A DNA stretch of 64,000 nt, from NCBI RefSeq assembly GCF_024763615.1, contig NW_026604850.1:42989-106988 (forward strand), written 5' to 3'. The notes under the pieces are model-generated. The model was not told the origin of the DNA. It made no database searches and saw nothing but the letters and a program-made list of their open reading frames with translations. Shown in pieces: positions 11,590-24,514 of this stretch (position 1 is the stretch's first letter; every line of letters begins with the position of its first letter). Made by a program: the position numbers and the translations under genes. The stretch is from Phlebotomus papatasi (taxonomy: Eukaryota > Arthropoda > Insecta > Diptera > Psychodidae).

Positions 11590-12344
11590 TTGGGAGTTTT
11601 TTTTTAATTTTTTAAAAATGCCAAAATCTGCTCTATAAACCGCAATTCTTAAAATTTCTCAATGAAAATCACATTAGAATACTTCAAATAATTCTACCAA
11701 TCAATTAATATCATTAGTTGAATTTTTTCGTGGAAAAATTCCCACCAAAAATCATTATGATCCCACCCTTGGGAGTTTTTTTTAATTTTTTAAAAATGCC
11801 AAAATCTGCTCTAGAAACCGCAATTCTTAAAATTTCTCAATGAAAATCACATTAGAATACTTCAAATAATTCTACAATCAATTAATATCAAGTTTTTTTT
11901 TAATATCATTAGAAACCCAATCAATTAATATCATTAGTTCAATTTTTTCTTGGAAAAATTCCCATTAAAAATCATCATGATCCCACCCTTGGGAGTTTTT
12001 TTTTAATTTTTTAAAAATGCCAAAATCTGCTCTAGAAACCGCAATTCTTAAAATTTCTCAATGAAAATCACATTAGAATACTTCAAATAATTCTAACAAT
12101 CAATTAATATCTTTAGTTGAATTTTTTCTTGGAAAAATTCCCACAAAAATCATTATGATCCCACCCTTGGGAGTTTTTTTTTAATTTTTTAAAAATGCCA
12201 AAATCTCTCTAGAAACCGCAATTCTTAAAATTTCTCAATGAAAATCACATTAGAATACTTCAAATAATTCTACCAATCAATTAATATCTTTAGTTGAATT
12301 TTTTCTTGGAAAAATTCCCATTAAAAATCATCATGATCCCACCC
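11590..12344 (+). repeat. 4-mer HOR, unit 1 (with an internal insertion)
   Basis: Order: 11590 (G47T, A108C, T124A, T141G giving TTCGTGG, CACCA/CATTAT); 11769 (T8, T124A, G131C giving GTTCAATT, CATTA; 220 bp because of a scrambled insert at about 11877-11920 with AAG plus a T run); 11989 (CCCACAAAAATCATTAT, one base short of CACCA); 12167 (GC lost in ATCTCTCTAG, A108C). The same four markers repeat at 12345. It is 755 bp, about 41 bp more than the next copy, and the insert explains the difference. Confidence 0.87.
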
Positions 12345-13058
12345 TTGGGAGTTTTTTTTTAATTTTTTAAAAATGCCAAAATCTGCTCTATAAACCGCAA
12401 TTCTTAAAATTTCTCAATGAAAATCACATTAGAATACTTCAAATAATTCTACCAATCAATTAATATCATTAGTTGAATTTTTTCGTGGAAAAATTCCCAC
12501 CAAAAATCATTATGATCCCACCCTTGGGAGTTTTTTTTAATTTTTTAAAAATGCCAAAATCTGCTCTAGAAACCGCAATTCTTAAAATTTCTCAATGAAA
12601 ATCACATTAGAATACTTCAAATAATTCTACCAATCAATTAATATCATTAGTTCAATTTTTTCTTGGAAAAATTCCCATTAAAAATCATCATGATCCCACC
12701 CTTGGGAGTTTTTTTTTAATTTTTTAAAAATGCCAAAATCTGCTCTAGAAACCGCAATTCTTAAAATTTCTCAATGAAAATCACATTAGAATACTTCAAA
12801 TAATTCTAACAATCAATTAATATCTTTAGTTGAATTTTTTCTTGGAAAAATTCCCACAAAAATCATTATGATCCCACCCTTGGGAGTTTTTTTTTAATTT
12901 TTTAAAAATGCCAAAATCTGCTCTAGAAACCGCAATTCTTAAAATTTCTCAATGAAAATCACATTAGAATACTTCAAATAATTCTACCAATCAATTAATA
13001 TCTTTAGTTGAATTTTTTCTTGGAAAAATTCCCATTAAAAATCATCATGATCCCACCC
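12345..13058 (+). repeat. 4-mer HOR, unit 2
   Basis: Units at 12345 (G47T, A108C, T124A, T141G, CACCA/CATTAT), 12524 (T8, A108C, T124A, G131C), 12702 (CCCACAAAAATCATTAT) and 12880 (A108C, CATTA) repeat the order of 11590-12344. It is 714 bp, four times 178.5. A third, partial copy follows: 13059 (T124A, T141G, CACCA) and 13239 (T8, T124A). Confidence 0.88.
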
Positions 13059-13595
13059 TTGGGAGTTTTTTTTTTAATTTTTTAAAAATGCCAAAATCTG
13101 CTCTAGAAACCGCAATTCTTAAAATTTCTCAATGAAAATCACATTAGAATACTTCAAATAATTCTACCAATCAATTAATATCATTAGTTGAATTTTTTCG
13201 TGGAAAAATTCCCACCAAAAATCATTATGATCCCACCCTTGGGAGTTTTTTTTAATTTTTTAAAAATGCCAAAATCTGCTCTAGAAACCGCAATTCTTAA
13301 AATTTCTCAATGAAAATCACATTAGAATACTTCAAATAATTCTACCAATCAATTAATATCATTAGTTGAATTTTTTCTTGGAAAAATTCCCATTAGAAAT
13401 CATCATGATCCCACCCTTGGGAGTTTTTTTTTAATTTTTTAAAAATGCCAAAATCTGCTCTAGAAACCGCAATTCTTAAAATTTCTCAATGAAAATCACA
13501 TTAGAATACTTCAAATAATTCTACCAATCAATTAATATCTTTAGTTGAATTTTTTCTTGGAAAAATTCCCATTAAAAATCATCATGATCCCACCC

Positions 13596-15069
13596 TTGGG
13601 AGTTTTTTTTAATTTTTTAAAAATGCCAAAATCTGCTCTAGAAACCGCAATTCTTAAAATTTCTCAATGAAAATCACATTAGAATACTTCAAGTAATTCT
13701 ACCAATCAATTAATATCTTTAGTTGAATTTTTTCTTGGAAAAATTCCCATTAAAAATCATCATGATCCCACCCTTGGGAGTTTTTTTTTAATTTTTTAAA
13801 AATGCCAAAATCTGCTCTAGAAACCGCAATTCTTAAAATTTCTCAATGAAAATCACATTAGAATACTTCAAATAATTCTAACAATCAATTAATATCTTTA
13901 GTTGAATTTTTTCTTGGAAAAATTCCCATTAAAAATCATTATGATCCCACCCTTGGGAGTTTTTTTTAATTTTTTAAAAATGCCAAAATCTGCTCTAGAA
14001 ACCGCAATTCTTAAAATTTCTCAATGAAAATCACATTAGAATACTTCAAATAATTCTAACAATCAATTAATATCTTTAGTTGAATTTTTTCTTGGAAAAA
14101 TTCCCATTAAAAATCATCATGATCCCACCCTTGGGAGTTTTTTTTAATTTTTTAAAAATGCCAAAATCTGCTCTAGAAACCGCAATTCTTAAAATTTCTC
14201 AATGAAAATCACATTAGAATACTTCAAATAATTCTACCAATCAATTAATATCTTTAGTTGAATTTTTTCTTGGAAAAATTCCCATTAAAAATCATCATGA
14301 TCCCACCCTTGGGAGTTTTTTTTTAATTTTTTAAAAATGCCAAAATCTGCTCTAGAAACCGCAATTCTTAAAATTTCTCAATGAAAATCACATTAGAATA
14401 CTTCAAATAATTCTAACAATCAATTAATATCTTTAGTTGAATTTTTTCTTGGAAAAATTCCCATTAAAAATCATCATGATCCCACCCTTGGGAGTTTTTT
14501 TTTTTTTAATTTTTTAAAAATGCCAAAATCTGCTCTAGAAACCGCAATTCATAAAATTTCTCAATGAAAATCACATTAGAATACTTCAAATAATTCTAAC
14601 AATCAATTAATATCTTTAGTTGAATTTTTTCTTGGAAAAATTCCCATTAAAAATCATCATGATCCCACCCTTGGGAGTTTTTTTTTAATTTTTTAAAAAT
14701 GCCAAAATCTGCTCTATAAACCGAAATTCTTAAAATTTCTCAATGAAAATCACATTAGAATACTTCAAATAATTCTAACAATCAATTAATATCTTTAGTT
14801 GAATTTTTTCTTGGAAAAATTCCCATTAAAAATCATCATGATCCCACCCTTGGGAGTTTTTTTTTAATTTTTTAAAAATGCCAAAATCTGCTCTAGAAAC
14901 CGCAATTCTTAAAATTTCTCAATGAAAATCACATTAGAATACTTCAAATAATTCTACAAATCAATTAATAGAAACCGCAATTCTTAAAATTTCTCAATGA
15001 AAATCACATTAGATTAGTTGAATTTTTTTCTTGGAAAAATTCTCACCAAAAATCATCATGATCCCACCC
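13596..15069 (+). repeat. 8-unit marker module, copy 2
   Basis: Units at 13596 (A99G, A108C), 13774 (TT with CATTAT), 13953 (T8), 14131 (A108C), 14309, 14488 (T13), 14671 (G47T with ACCGAAATTC) and 14850 (CTACAAATC, rearranged, ATTCTCACC). The first seven match 22166-23442 unit by unit. The run 14309-15604 also matches 7401-8693 (1296 against 1293 bp), although the scrambled unit is a different one in each copy. Confidence 0.78.
14850..15069 (+). repeat. Rearranged unit, 220 bp
   Basis: At about 14970 the unit passes from CAATTAATA back to GAAACCGCAATTC and repeats through CACATTAGA, then rejoins at TTAGTTGAA. About 41 bp are added. Its counterpart at 7943-8122 is intact and shares CTACAAATC, the longer T7 in GAATTTTTTTC and ATTCTCACC, so this lesion is younger than the duplication of the module. 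Confidence 0.88.
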
Positions 15070-16678
15070 TTGGGAGTTTTTTAATTTTTTAAAAATGCCA
15101 AAATCTGCTCTAGAAACCGCAATTCTTAAAATTTCTCAATGAAAATCACATTAGAATACTTCAAATAATTCTAACAATCAATTAATATCTTTAGTTGAAT
15201 TTTTTCTTGGAAAAATTCCCATTAAAAATCATCATGATCCCACCCTTGGGAGTTTTTTTTTAATTTTTTAAAAATGCCAAAATCTGCTCTAGAAACCGCA
15301 ATTCTTAAAATTTCTCAATGAAAATCACATTAGAATACTTCAAATAATTTTAACAATCAATTAATATCTTTAGTTGAATTTTTTCTTGGAAAAATTCCCA
15401 TTAAAAATCATCATGATCCCACCCTTGGGAGTTTTTTTTTTAATTTTTTAAAAATGCCAAAATCTGCTCTAGAAACCGCAATTCTTAAAATTTCTCAATG
15501 AAAATCACATTAGAATACTTCAAATAATTCTAACAATCAATTAATATCTTTAGTTGAATTTTTTCTTGGAAAAATTTCCATTAAAAATCATCATGATCCC
15601 ACCCTTGGGAGTTTTTTTTTAATTTTTTAAAAATGCCAAAATCTGCTCTAGAAACCGCAATTCTTAAAATTTCTCAATGAAAATCACATTAGAATACTTC
15701 ATATAATTCTAACAATCAATTAATATCTTTAGTTGAATTTTTTCTTGGAAAAATTCCCATTAAAAATCATCATGATCCCACCCTTGGGAGTTTTTTTTTA
15801 ATTTTTTAAAAATGCCAAAATCTGCTCTATAAACCGCAATTCTTAAAATTTCTCAATGAAAATCACATTAGAATACTTCAAATAATTCTAACAATCAATT
15901 AATATCTTTAGTTGAATTTTTTCTTGGAAAAATTCCCATTAAAAATCATCATGATCCCACCCTTGGGAGTTTTTTTTTAATTTTTTAAAAATGCCAAAAT
16001 CTGCTCTAGAAACCGCAATTCTTAAAATTTCTCAATGAAAATCACATTAGAATACTTCAAATAATTCTACCAATCAATTAATATCTTTAGTTGAATTTTT
16101 TCTTGGAAAAATTCCCATTAAAAATCATCATGATCCCACCCTTGGGAGTTTTTTTTTTAATTTTTTAAAAATGCCAAAATCTGCTCCAGAAACCGCAATT
16201 CTTAAAATTTCTCAATGAAAATCACATTAGAATACTTCAAATAATTCTACCAATCAATTAATATCTTTAGTTGAATTTTTTCTTGGAAAAATTCCCATTA
16301 AAAATCATCATGATCCCACCCTTGGGAGTTTTTTTTTAATTTTTTAAAAATGCCAAAATCTGCTCTAGAAACCGCAATTCTTAAAATTTCTCAATGAAAA
16401 TCACATTAGAATACTTCAAATAATTCTAACAATCAATTAATATCTTTAGTTGAATTTTTTCTTGGAAAAATTCCCACAAAAATCATTATGATCCCACCCT
16501 TGGGAGTTTTTTTTTAATTTTTTAAAAATGCCAAAATCTGCTCTAGAAACCGCAATTCTTAAAATTTCTCAATGAAAATCACATTAGAATACTTCAAATA
16601 ATTCTACCAATCAATTAATATCTTTAGTTGAATTTTTTCTTGGAAAAATTCCCATTAAAAATCATCATGATCCCACCC

Positions 16679-16879
16679 TTGGGAGTTTTTTTTTAATTTT
16701 TTAAAAATGCCAAAATCTGCTCTAGAAACCGCAATTCTTAAAATTTCTCAATGAAAATCACATTAGAATACTTCAAATAATTCTACCAATCAATTAATAT
16801 CTTGGGAGTTTTTTTTTAATTTTTTTAGTTGAATTTTTTCGTGGAAAAATTCCCATTAAAAATCATCATGATCCCACCC
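16679..16879 (+). repeat. Rearranged unit with T141G, 201 bp
   Basis: After CAATTAATATC the unit start TTGGGAG-T tract-AAT reappears (about 16801-16820) and then joins TTTAGTTGAA. About 21 bp are added. The right part carries T141G (TTCGTGG) with CATTA. A near-identical left junction (AATATCTTGGGAG plus T run) is found at about 57211. Confidence 0.87.
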
Positions 16880-17058
16880 TTGGGAGTTTTTTTTTAATTT
16901 TTTAAAAATGCCAAAATCTGCTCTAGAAACCGCAATTCTTAAAATTTCTCAATGAAAATCACATTAGAATACTTCAAATAATTCTAACAATCAATTAATA
17001 TCTTTAGTTGAATTTTTTCTTGGAAAAATTCCCATTAAAAATCATCATGATCCCACCC

Positions 17059-18310
17059 TTGGGAGTTTTTTTTTAATTTTTTAAAAATGCCAAAATCTGC
17101 TCTATAAACCGAAATTCTTAAAATTTCTCAATGAAAATCACATTAGAATACTTCATATAATTCTAACAATCAATTAATATCTTTAGTTGAATTTTTTCTT
17201 GGAAAAATTCCCATTAAAAATCATCATGATCCCACCCTTGGGAGTTTTTTTTTAATTTTTTAAAAATGCCAAAATCTGCTCTAGAAACCGCAATTCTTAA
17301 AATTTCTCAATGAAAATCACATTAGAATACTTCAAATAATTCTAACAATCAATTAATATCTTTAGTTGAATTTTTTCTTGGAAAAATTCCCATTAAAAAT
17401 CATCATGATCCCACCCTTGGGAGTTTTTTTTTAATTTTTTAAAAATGCCAAAATCTGCTCTAGAAACCGCAATTCTTAAAATTTCTCAATGAAAATCACA
17501 TTAGAATACTTCATATAATTGTAACAATCAATTAATATCTTTAGTTGAATTTTTTCTTGGAAAAATTCCCATTAAAAATCATCATGATCCCACCCTTGGG
17601 AGTTTTTTTTTAATTTTTTAAAAATGCCAAAATCTGCTCTATAAACCGCAATTCTTAAAATTTCTCAATGAAAATCACATTAGAATACTTCAAATAATTC
17701 TAACAATCAATTAATATCTTTAGTTGAATTTTTTCTTGGAAAAATTCCCACAAAAATCATTATGATCCCACCCTTGGGAGTTTTTTTTTAATTTTTTAAA
17801 AATGCCAAAATCTGCTCTAGAAACCGCAATTCTTAAAATTTCTCAATGAAAATCACATTAGAATACTTCAAATAATTCTACCAATCAATTAATATCTTTA
17901 GTTGAATTTTTTCTTGGAAAAATTCCCATTAAAAATCATCATGATCCCACCCTTGGGAGTTTTTTTTTAATTTTTTAAAAATGCCAAAATCTGCTCTATA
18001 AACCGCAATTCTTAAAATTTCTCAATGAAAATCACATTAGAATACTTCAAATAATTCTAACAATCAATTAATATCTTTAGTTGAATTTTTTCGTGGAAAA
18101 ATTCCCACCAAAAATCATTATGATCCCACCCTTGGGAGTTTTTTTTTAATTTTTTAAAAATGCCAAAATCTGCTCTAGAAACCGCAATTCTTAAAATTTC
18201 TCAATGAAAATCACATTAGAATACTTCAAATAATTCTAACAATCAATTAATATCTTTAGTTGAATTTTTTCTTGGAAAAATTCCCATTAAAAATCATCAT
18301 GATCCCACCC
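17059..18310 (+). repeat. 7-mer HOR of 1252 bp, copy 1
   Basis: Units: 17059 (G47T, ACCGAAATTC, A98T giving CATATAATTC), 17238 (standard), 17417 (A98T and C105G giving CATATAATTGTAAC), 17596 (G47T, CCCACAAAAATCATTAT), 17774 (A108C), 17953 (G47T, T141G, CACCA/CATTAT) and 18132 (standard). The same markers restart at 18311. The unit just before (16880, standard) and the T141G unit at 16679 continue the phase backwards. Confidence 0.9.
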
Positions 18311-19204
18311 TTGGGAGTTTTTTTTTAATTTTTTAAAAATGCCAAAATCTGCTCTATAAACCGAAATTCTTAAAATTTCTCAATGAAAATCACATTAGAA
18401 TACTTCATATAATTCTAACAATCAATTAATATCTTTAGTTGAATTTTTTCTTGGAAAAATTCCCATTAAAAATCATCATGATCCCACCCTTGGGAGTTTT
18501 TTTTTAATTTTTTAAAAATGCCAAAATCTGCTCTAGAAACCGCAATTCTTAAAATTTCTCAATGAAAATCACATTAGAATACTTCAAATAATTCTAACAA
18601 TCAATTAATATCTTTAGTTGAATTTTTTCTTGGAAAAATTCCCATTAAAAATCATCATGATCCCACCCTTGGGAGTTTTTTTTTAATTTTTTAAAAATGC
18701 CAAAATCTGCTCTAGAAACCGCAATTCTTAAAATTTCTCAATGAAAATCACATTAGAATACTTCATATAATTGTAACAATCAATTAATATCTTTAGTTGA
18801 ATTTTTTCTTGGAAAAATTCCCATTAAAAATCATCATGATCCCACCCTTGGGAGTTTTTTTTTAATTTTTTAAAAATGCCAAAATCTGCTCTATAAACCG
18901 CAATTCTTAAAATTTCTCAATGAAAATCACATTAGAATACTTCAAATAATTCTAACAATCAATTAATATCTTTAGTTGAATTTTTTCTTGGAAAAATTCC
19001 CACAAAAATCATTATGATCCCACCCTTGGGAGTTTTTTTTTAATTTTTTAAAAATGCCAAAATCTGCTCTAGAAACCGCAATTCTTAAAATTTCTCAATG
19101 AAAATCACATTAGAATACTTCAAATAATTCTAACAATCAATTAATATCTTTAGTTGAATTTTTTCTTGGAAAAATTCCCATTAAAAATCATCATGATCCC
19201 ACCC
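18311..19204 (+). repeat. 7-mer HOR, copy 2 (first five units)
   Basis: Units at 18311 (G47T, ACCGAAATTC, A98T), 18490, 18669 (CATATAATTGTAAC), 18848 (G47T, CCCACAAAAATCATTAT) and 19026 repeat the start of 17059-18310 at 1252 bp spacing. The next unit (19205) again has CATATAATTGTAAC, so from there the copy returns to an earlier phase (536 bp, three units) instead of completing the 7-mer. Confidence 0.87.
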
Positions 19205-19921
19205 TTGGGAGTTTTTTTTTAATTTTTTAAAAATGCCAAAATCTGCTCTAGAAACCGCAATTCTTAAAATTTCTCAATGAAAATCACATTAGAATACTTC
19301 ATATAATTGTAACAATCAATTAATATCTTTAGTTGAATTTTTTCTTGGAAAAATTTCCATTAAAAATCATCATGATCCCACCCTTGGGAGTTTTTTTTTA
19401 ATTTTTTAAAAATGCCAAAATCTGCTCTAGAAACCGCAATTCTTAAAATTTCTCAATGAAAATCACATTAGAATACTTCAAATAATTCTAACAATCAATT
19501 AATATCTTTAGTTGAATTTTTTCTTGGAAAAATTCCCATTAAAAATCATCATGATCCCACCCTTGGGAGTTTTTTTTTTAATTTTTTAAAAATGCCAAAA
19601 TCTGATCTATAAACCGCAATTCTTAAAATTTCTCAATGAAAATCACATTAGAATACTTCAAATAATTCTAACAATCAATTAATATCTTTAGTTGAATTTT
19701 TTCTTGGAAAAATTCCCATTAAAAATCATCATGATCCCACCCTTGGGAGTTTTTTTTTAATTTTTTAAAAATGCCAAAATCTGCTCTAGAAACCGCAATT
19801 CTTAAAATTTCTCAATGAAAATCACATTAGAATACTTCAAATAATTCTACCAATCAATTAATATCTTTAGTTGAATTTTTTCTTGGAAAAATTCCCATTA
19901 AAAATCATCATGATCCCACCC

Positions 19922-20198
19922 TTGGGAGTTTTTTTTTAATTTTTTAAAAATGCCAAAATCTGCTCTAGAAACCGCAATTCTTAAAATTTCTCAATGAAAA
20001 TCACATTAGAATACTTCCCATCATAATGCCAAAATCTGCTCTAGAAAGAAACCGCAATTCTTAATTTCTCAATGAAAATCAATTAATTTCTCAATGAAAA
20101 TCACATTAGAATATCAAATAATTCTACCAATCAATTAATATCTTTAGTTGAATTTTTTCTTGGAAAAATTCCCATTAAAAATCATCATGATCCCACCC
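19922..20198 (+). repeat. Scrambled unit, 277 bp
   Basis: ATACTTC is followed by CCATCATAATGCCAAAATC, a return to the unit's left part. Then come a GAAA duplication in CTAGAAAGAAACC, loss of AAA in CTTAATTTCTC, a repeat of TTTCTCAATGAAAATC with a small splice, and loss of ACTT in GAATATCAAAT. At least five changes lie within 110 bp, all made of satellite words. Confidence 0.88.
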
Positions 20199-20555
20199 TT
20201 GGGAGTTTTTTTTTAATTTTTTAAAAATGCCAAAATCTGCTCTAGAAACCGCAATTCTTAAAATTTCTCAATGAAAATCACATTAGAATACTTCAAATAA
20301 TTCTAACAATCAATTAATATCTTTAGTTGAATTTTTTCTTGGAAAAATTCCCACAAAAATCATTATGATCCCACCCTTGGGAGTTTTTTTTTAATTTTTT
20401 AAAAATGCCAAAATCTGCTCTAGAAACCGCAATTCTTAAAATTTCTCAATGAAAATCACATTAGAATACTTCAAATAATTCTACCAATCAATTAATATCT
20501 TTAGTTGAATTTTTTCTTGGAAAAATTCCCATTAAAAATCATCATGATCCCACCC

Positions 20556-20734
20556 TTGGGAGTTTTTTTTTAATTTTTTAAAAATGCCAAAATCTGCTCT
20601 ATAAACCGCAATTCTTAAAATTTCTCAATGAAAATCACATTAGAATACTTCAAATAATTCTACCAATCAATTAATATCATTAGTTGAATTTTTTCTTGGA
20701 AAAATTCCCATTAAAAATCATTATGATCCCACCC
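20556..20734 (+). repeat. G47T/A108C/T124A unit (isolated marker unit)
   Basis: This unit carries G47T, A108C and T124A, the combination that marks the T141G modules, but has the standard CTTGG and TT156-157 with T167. It looks like an exchanged relative of those modules. Similar unit types are at 29890, 30605 and 51791. Confidence 0.7.
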
Positions 20735-22165
20735 TTGGGAGTTTTTTTTTAATTTTTTAAAAATGCCAAAATCTGCTCTAGAAACCGCAATTCTTAAAAT
20801 TTCTCAATGAAAATCACATTAGAATACTTCAAATAATTCTAACAATCAATTAATATCTTTAGTTGAATTTTTTCTTGGAAAAATTCCCACAAAAATCATC
20901 ATGATCCCACCCTTGGGAGTTTTTTTTTAATTTTTTAAAAATGCCAAAATCTGCTCTAGAAACCGCAATTCTTAAAATTTCTCAATGAAAATCACATTAG
21001 AATACTTCAAATAATTCTACCAATCAATTAATATCTTTAGTTGAATTTTTTCTTGGAAAAATTCCCATTAAAAATCATCATGATCCCACCCTTGGGAGTT
21101 TTTTTTTAATTTTTTAAAAATGCCAAAATCTGCTCTAGAAACCGCAATTCTTAAAATTTCTCAATGAAAATCACATTAGAATACTTCAAATAATTCTAAC
21201 CAATCAATTAATATCTTTAGTTGAATTTTTTCTTGGAAAAATTCCCATTAAAAATCATCATGATCCCACCCTTGGGAGTTTTTTTTTAATTTTTTAAAAA
21301 TGCCAAAATCTGCTCTAGAAACCGCAATTCTTAAAATTTCTCAATGAAAATCACATTAGAATACTTCAAATAATTCTAACAATCAATTAATATCTTTAGT
21401 TGAATTTTTTCTTGGAAAAATTCCCACAAAAATCATTATGATCCCACCCTTGGGAGTTTTTTTTTAATTTTTTAAAAATGCCAAAATCTGCTCTAGAAAC
21501 CGCAATTCTTAAAATTTCTCAATGAAAATCACATTAGAATACTTCAAATAATTCTACCAATCAATTAATATCTTTAGTTGAATTTTTTCTTGGAAAAATT
21601 CCCATTAAAAATCATCATGATCCCACCCTTGGGAGTTTTTTTTTAATTTTTTAAAAATGCCAAAATCTGCTCTAGAAACCGCAATTCTTAAAATTTCTCA
21701 ATGAAAATCACATTAGAATACTTCAAATAATTCTACCAATCAATTAATATCTTTAGTTGAATTTTTTCTTGGAAAAATTCCCACCAAAAATCATTATGAT
21801 CCCACCCTTGGGAGTTTTTTTTTAATTTTTTAAAAATGCCAAAATCTGCTCTAGAAACCGCAATTCTTAAAATTTCTCAATGAAAATCACATTAGAATAC
21901 TTCAAATAATTCTACCAATCAATTAATATCTTTAGTTGAATTTTTTCTTGGAAAAATTCCCATTAAAAATCATCATGATCCCACCCTTGGGAGTTTTTTT
22001 TTAATTTTTTAAAAATGCCAAAATCTGCTCTAGAAACCGCAATTCTTAAAATTTCTCAATGAAAATCACATTAGAATACTTCAAATAATTCTACCAATCA
22101 ATTAATATCTTTAGTTGAATTTTTTCTTGGAAAAATTCCCATTAAAAATCATCATGATCCCACCC

Positions 22166-23621
22166 TTGGGAGTTTTTTTTTAATTTTTTAAAAATGCCAA
22201 AATCTGCTCTAGAAACCGCAATTCTTAAAATTTCTCAATGAAAATCACATTAGAATACTTCAAGTAATTCTACCAATCAATTAATATCTTTAGTTGAATT
22301 TTTTCTTGGAAAAATTCCCATTAAAAATCATCATGATCCCACCCTTGGGAGTTTTTTTTTAATTTTTTAAAAATGCCAAAATCTGCTCTAGAAACCGCAA
22401 TTCTTAAAATTTCTCAATGAAAATCACATTAGAATACTTCAAATAATTCTAACAATCAATTAATATCTTTAGTTGAATTTTTTCTTGGAAAAATTCCCAT
22501 TAAAAATCATTATGATCCCACCCTTGGGAGTTTTTTTTAATTTTTTAAAAATGCCAAAATCTGCTCTAGAAACCGCAATTCTTAAAATTTCTCAATGAAA
22601 ATCACATTAGAATACTTCAAATAATTCTAACAATCAATTAATATCTTTAGTTGAATTTTTTCTTGGAAAAATTCCCATTAAAAATCATCATGATCCCACC
22701 CTTGGGAGTTTTTTTTTAATTTTTTAAAAATGCCAAAATCTGCTCTAGAAACCGCAATTCTTAAAATTTCTCAATGAAAATCACATTAGAATACTTCAAA
22801 TAATTCTACCAATCAATTAATATCTTTAGTTGAATTTTTTCTTGGAAAAATTCCCATTAAAAATCATCATGATCCCACCCTTGGGAGTTTTTTTTTTAAT
22901 TTTTTAAAAATGCCAAAATCTGCTCTAGAAACCGCAATTCTTAAAATTTCTCAATGAAAATCACATTAGAATACTTCAAATAATTCTAACAATCAATTAA
23001 TATCTTTAGTTGAATTTTTTCTTGGAAAAATTCCCATTAAAAATCATCATGATCCCACCCTTGGGAGTTTTTTTTTTTAATTTTTTAAAAATGCCAAAAT
23101 CTGCTCTAAAAATGCCAAAATCTGCTCTAGAAACCGCAATTCTTAAAATTTCTCAATGAAAATCACATTAGAATACTTCAAATAATTCTACCAATCAATT
23201 AATATCTTTAGTTGAATTTTTTCTTGGAAAAATTCCCATTAAAAATCATCATGATCCCACCCTTGGGAGTTTTTTTTTTAATTTTTTAAAAATGCCAAAA
23301 TCTGCTCTATAAACCGAAATTCTTAAAATTTCTCAATGAAAATCACATTAGAATACTTCAAATAATTCTAACAATCAATTAATATCTTTAGTTGAATTTT
23401 TTCTTGGAAAAATTCCCATTAAAAATCATCATGATCCCACCCTTGGGAGTTTTTTTTTAATTTTTTAAAAATGCCAAAATCTGCTCTAGAAACCGCAATT
23501 CTTAAAATTTCTCAATGAAAATCACATTAGAATACTTCAAATAATTCTAACAATCAATTAATATCTTTAGTTGAATTTTTTCTTGGAAAAATTCAGATTA
23601 AAAATCATCATGATCCCACCC
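22166..23621 (+). repeat. 8-unit marker module, copy 3
   Basis: Units at 22166 (A99G, A108C), 22345 (TT with CATTAT), 22524 (T8), 22702 (A108C), 22881 (T10), 23061 (T11, carries a short duplication), 23263 (G47T, ACCGAAATTC) and 23443 (TTCAGATTAAAAATC). The order matches 13596-14849, about 8.57 kb upstream. Confidence 0.77.
23061..23262 (+). repeat. Unit with ~21-bp internal duplication
   Basis: AAAAATGCCAAAATCTGCTCT is present twice in direct repeat at about 23084-23127, the second copy continuing with AGAAACCGC. The unit is 202 bp. The shared AAA at the joint suggests slippage or microhomology-mediated duplication. Confidence 0.9.
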
Positions 23622-24514
23622 TTGGGAGTTTTTTTTTAATTTTTTAAAAATGCCAAAATCTGCTCTAGAAACCGCAATTCTTAAAATTTCTCAATGAAAA
23701 TCACATTAGAATACTTCAAATAATTCTAACAATCAATTAATATCATTAGTTCAATTTTTTCTTGGAAAAATTCCCATTAAAAATCATCATGATCCCACCC
23801 TTGGGAGTTTTTTTTTAATTTTTTAAAAATGCCAAAATCTGCTCTAGAAACCGCAATTCTTAAAATTTCTCAATGAAAATCACATTAGAATACTTCAAAT
23901 AATTCTAACAATCAATTAATATCTTTAGTTGAATTTTTTCTTGGAAAAATTCCCACAAAAATCATTATGATACCACCCTTGGGAGTTTTTTTTTAATTTT
24001 TTAAAAATGCCAAAATCTGCTCTAGAAACCGCAATTCTTAAAATTTCTCAATGAAAATCACATTAGAATACTTCAAATAATTCTACCAATCAATTAATAT
24101 CTTTAGTTGAATTTTTTCTTGGAAAAATTCCCATTAAAAATCATCATGATCCCACCCTTGGGAGTTTTTTTTTAATTTTTTAAAAATGCCAAAATCTGCT
24201 CTATAAACCGCAATTCTTAAAATTTCTCAATGAAAATCACATTAGAATACTTCAAATAATTCTACCAATCAATTAATATCATTAGTTGAATTTTTTCGTG
24301 GAAAAATTCCCACCAAAAATCATTATGATCCCACCCTTGGGAGTTTTTTTTAATTTTTTAAAAATGCCAAAATCTGCTCTAGAAACCGCAATTCTTAAAA
24401 TTTCTCAATGAAAATCACATTAGAATACTTCAAATAATTCTACCAATCAATTAATATCATTAGTTGAATTTTTTCTTGGAAAAATTCCCATTAAAAATCA
24501 TCATGATCCCACCC
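23622..24514 (+). repeat. T141G five-unit module, copy at 24 kb
   Basis: Units: 23622 (T124A, G131C giving GTTCAATT), 23801 (CCCACAAAAATCATTAT, GATACCACCC), 23979 (A108C), 24158 (G47T, A108C, T124A, T141G, CACCA/CATTAT) and 24337 (T8, A108C, T124A). The same order occurs at 11769-12701, 36113-37017 and 47494-48388, with starts 11.4-12.5 kb apart. Confidence 0.83.

Noticed and set aside
12345..12523. CENP-B box in T141G units (TTCG followed by A-rich sequence)
   Set aside because: The T141G change gives TTCGTGGAAAAATTCCC, which has the first TTCG and the central A but lacks the essential CGGG end of the box. Standard units lack even the TTCG.
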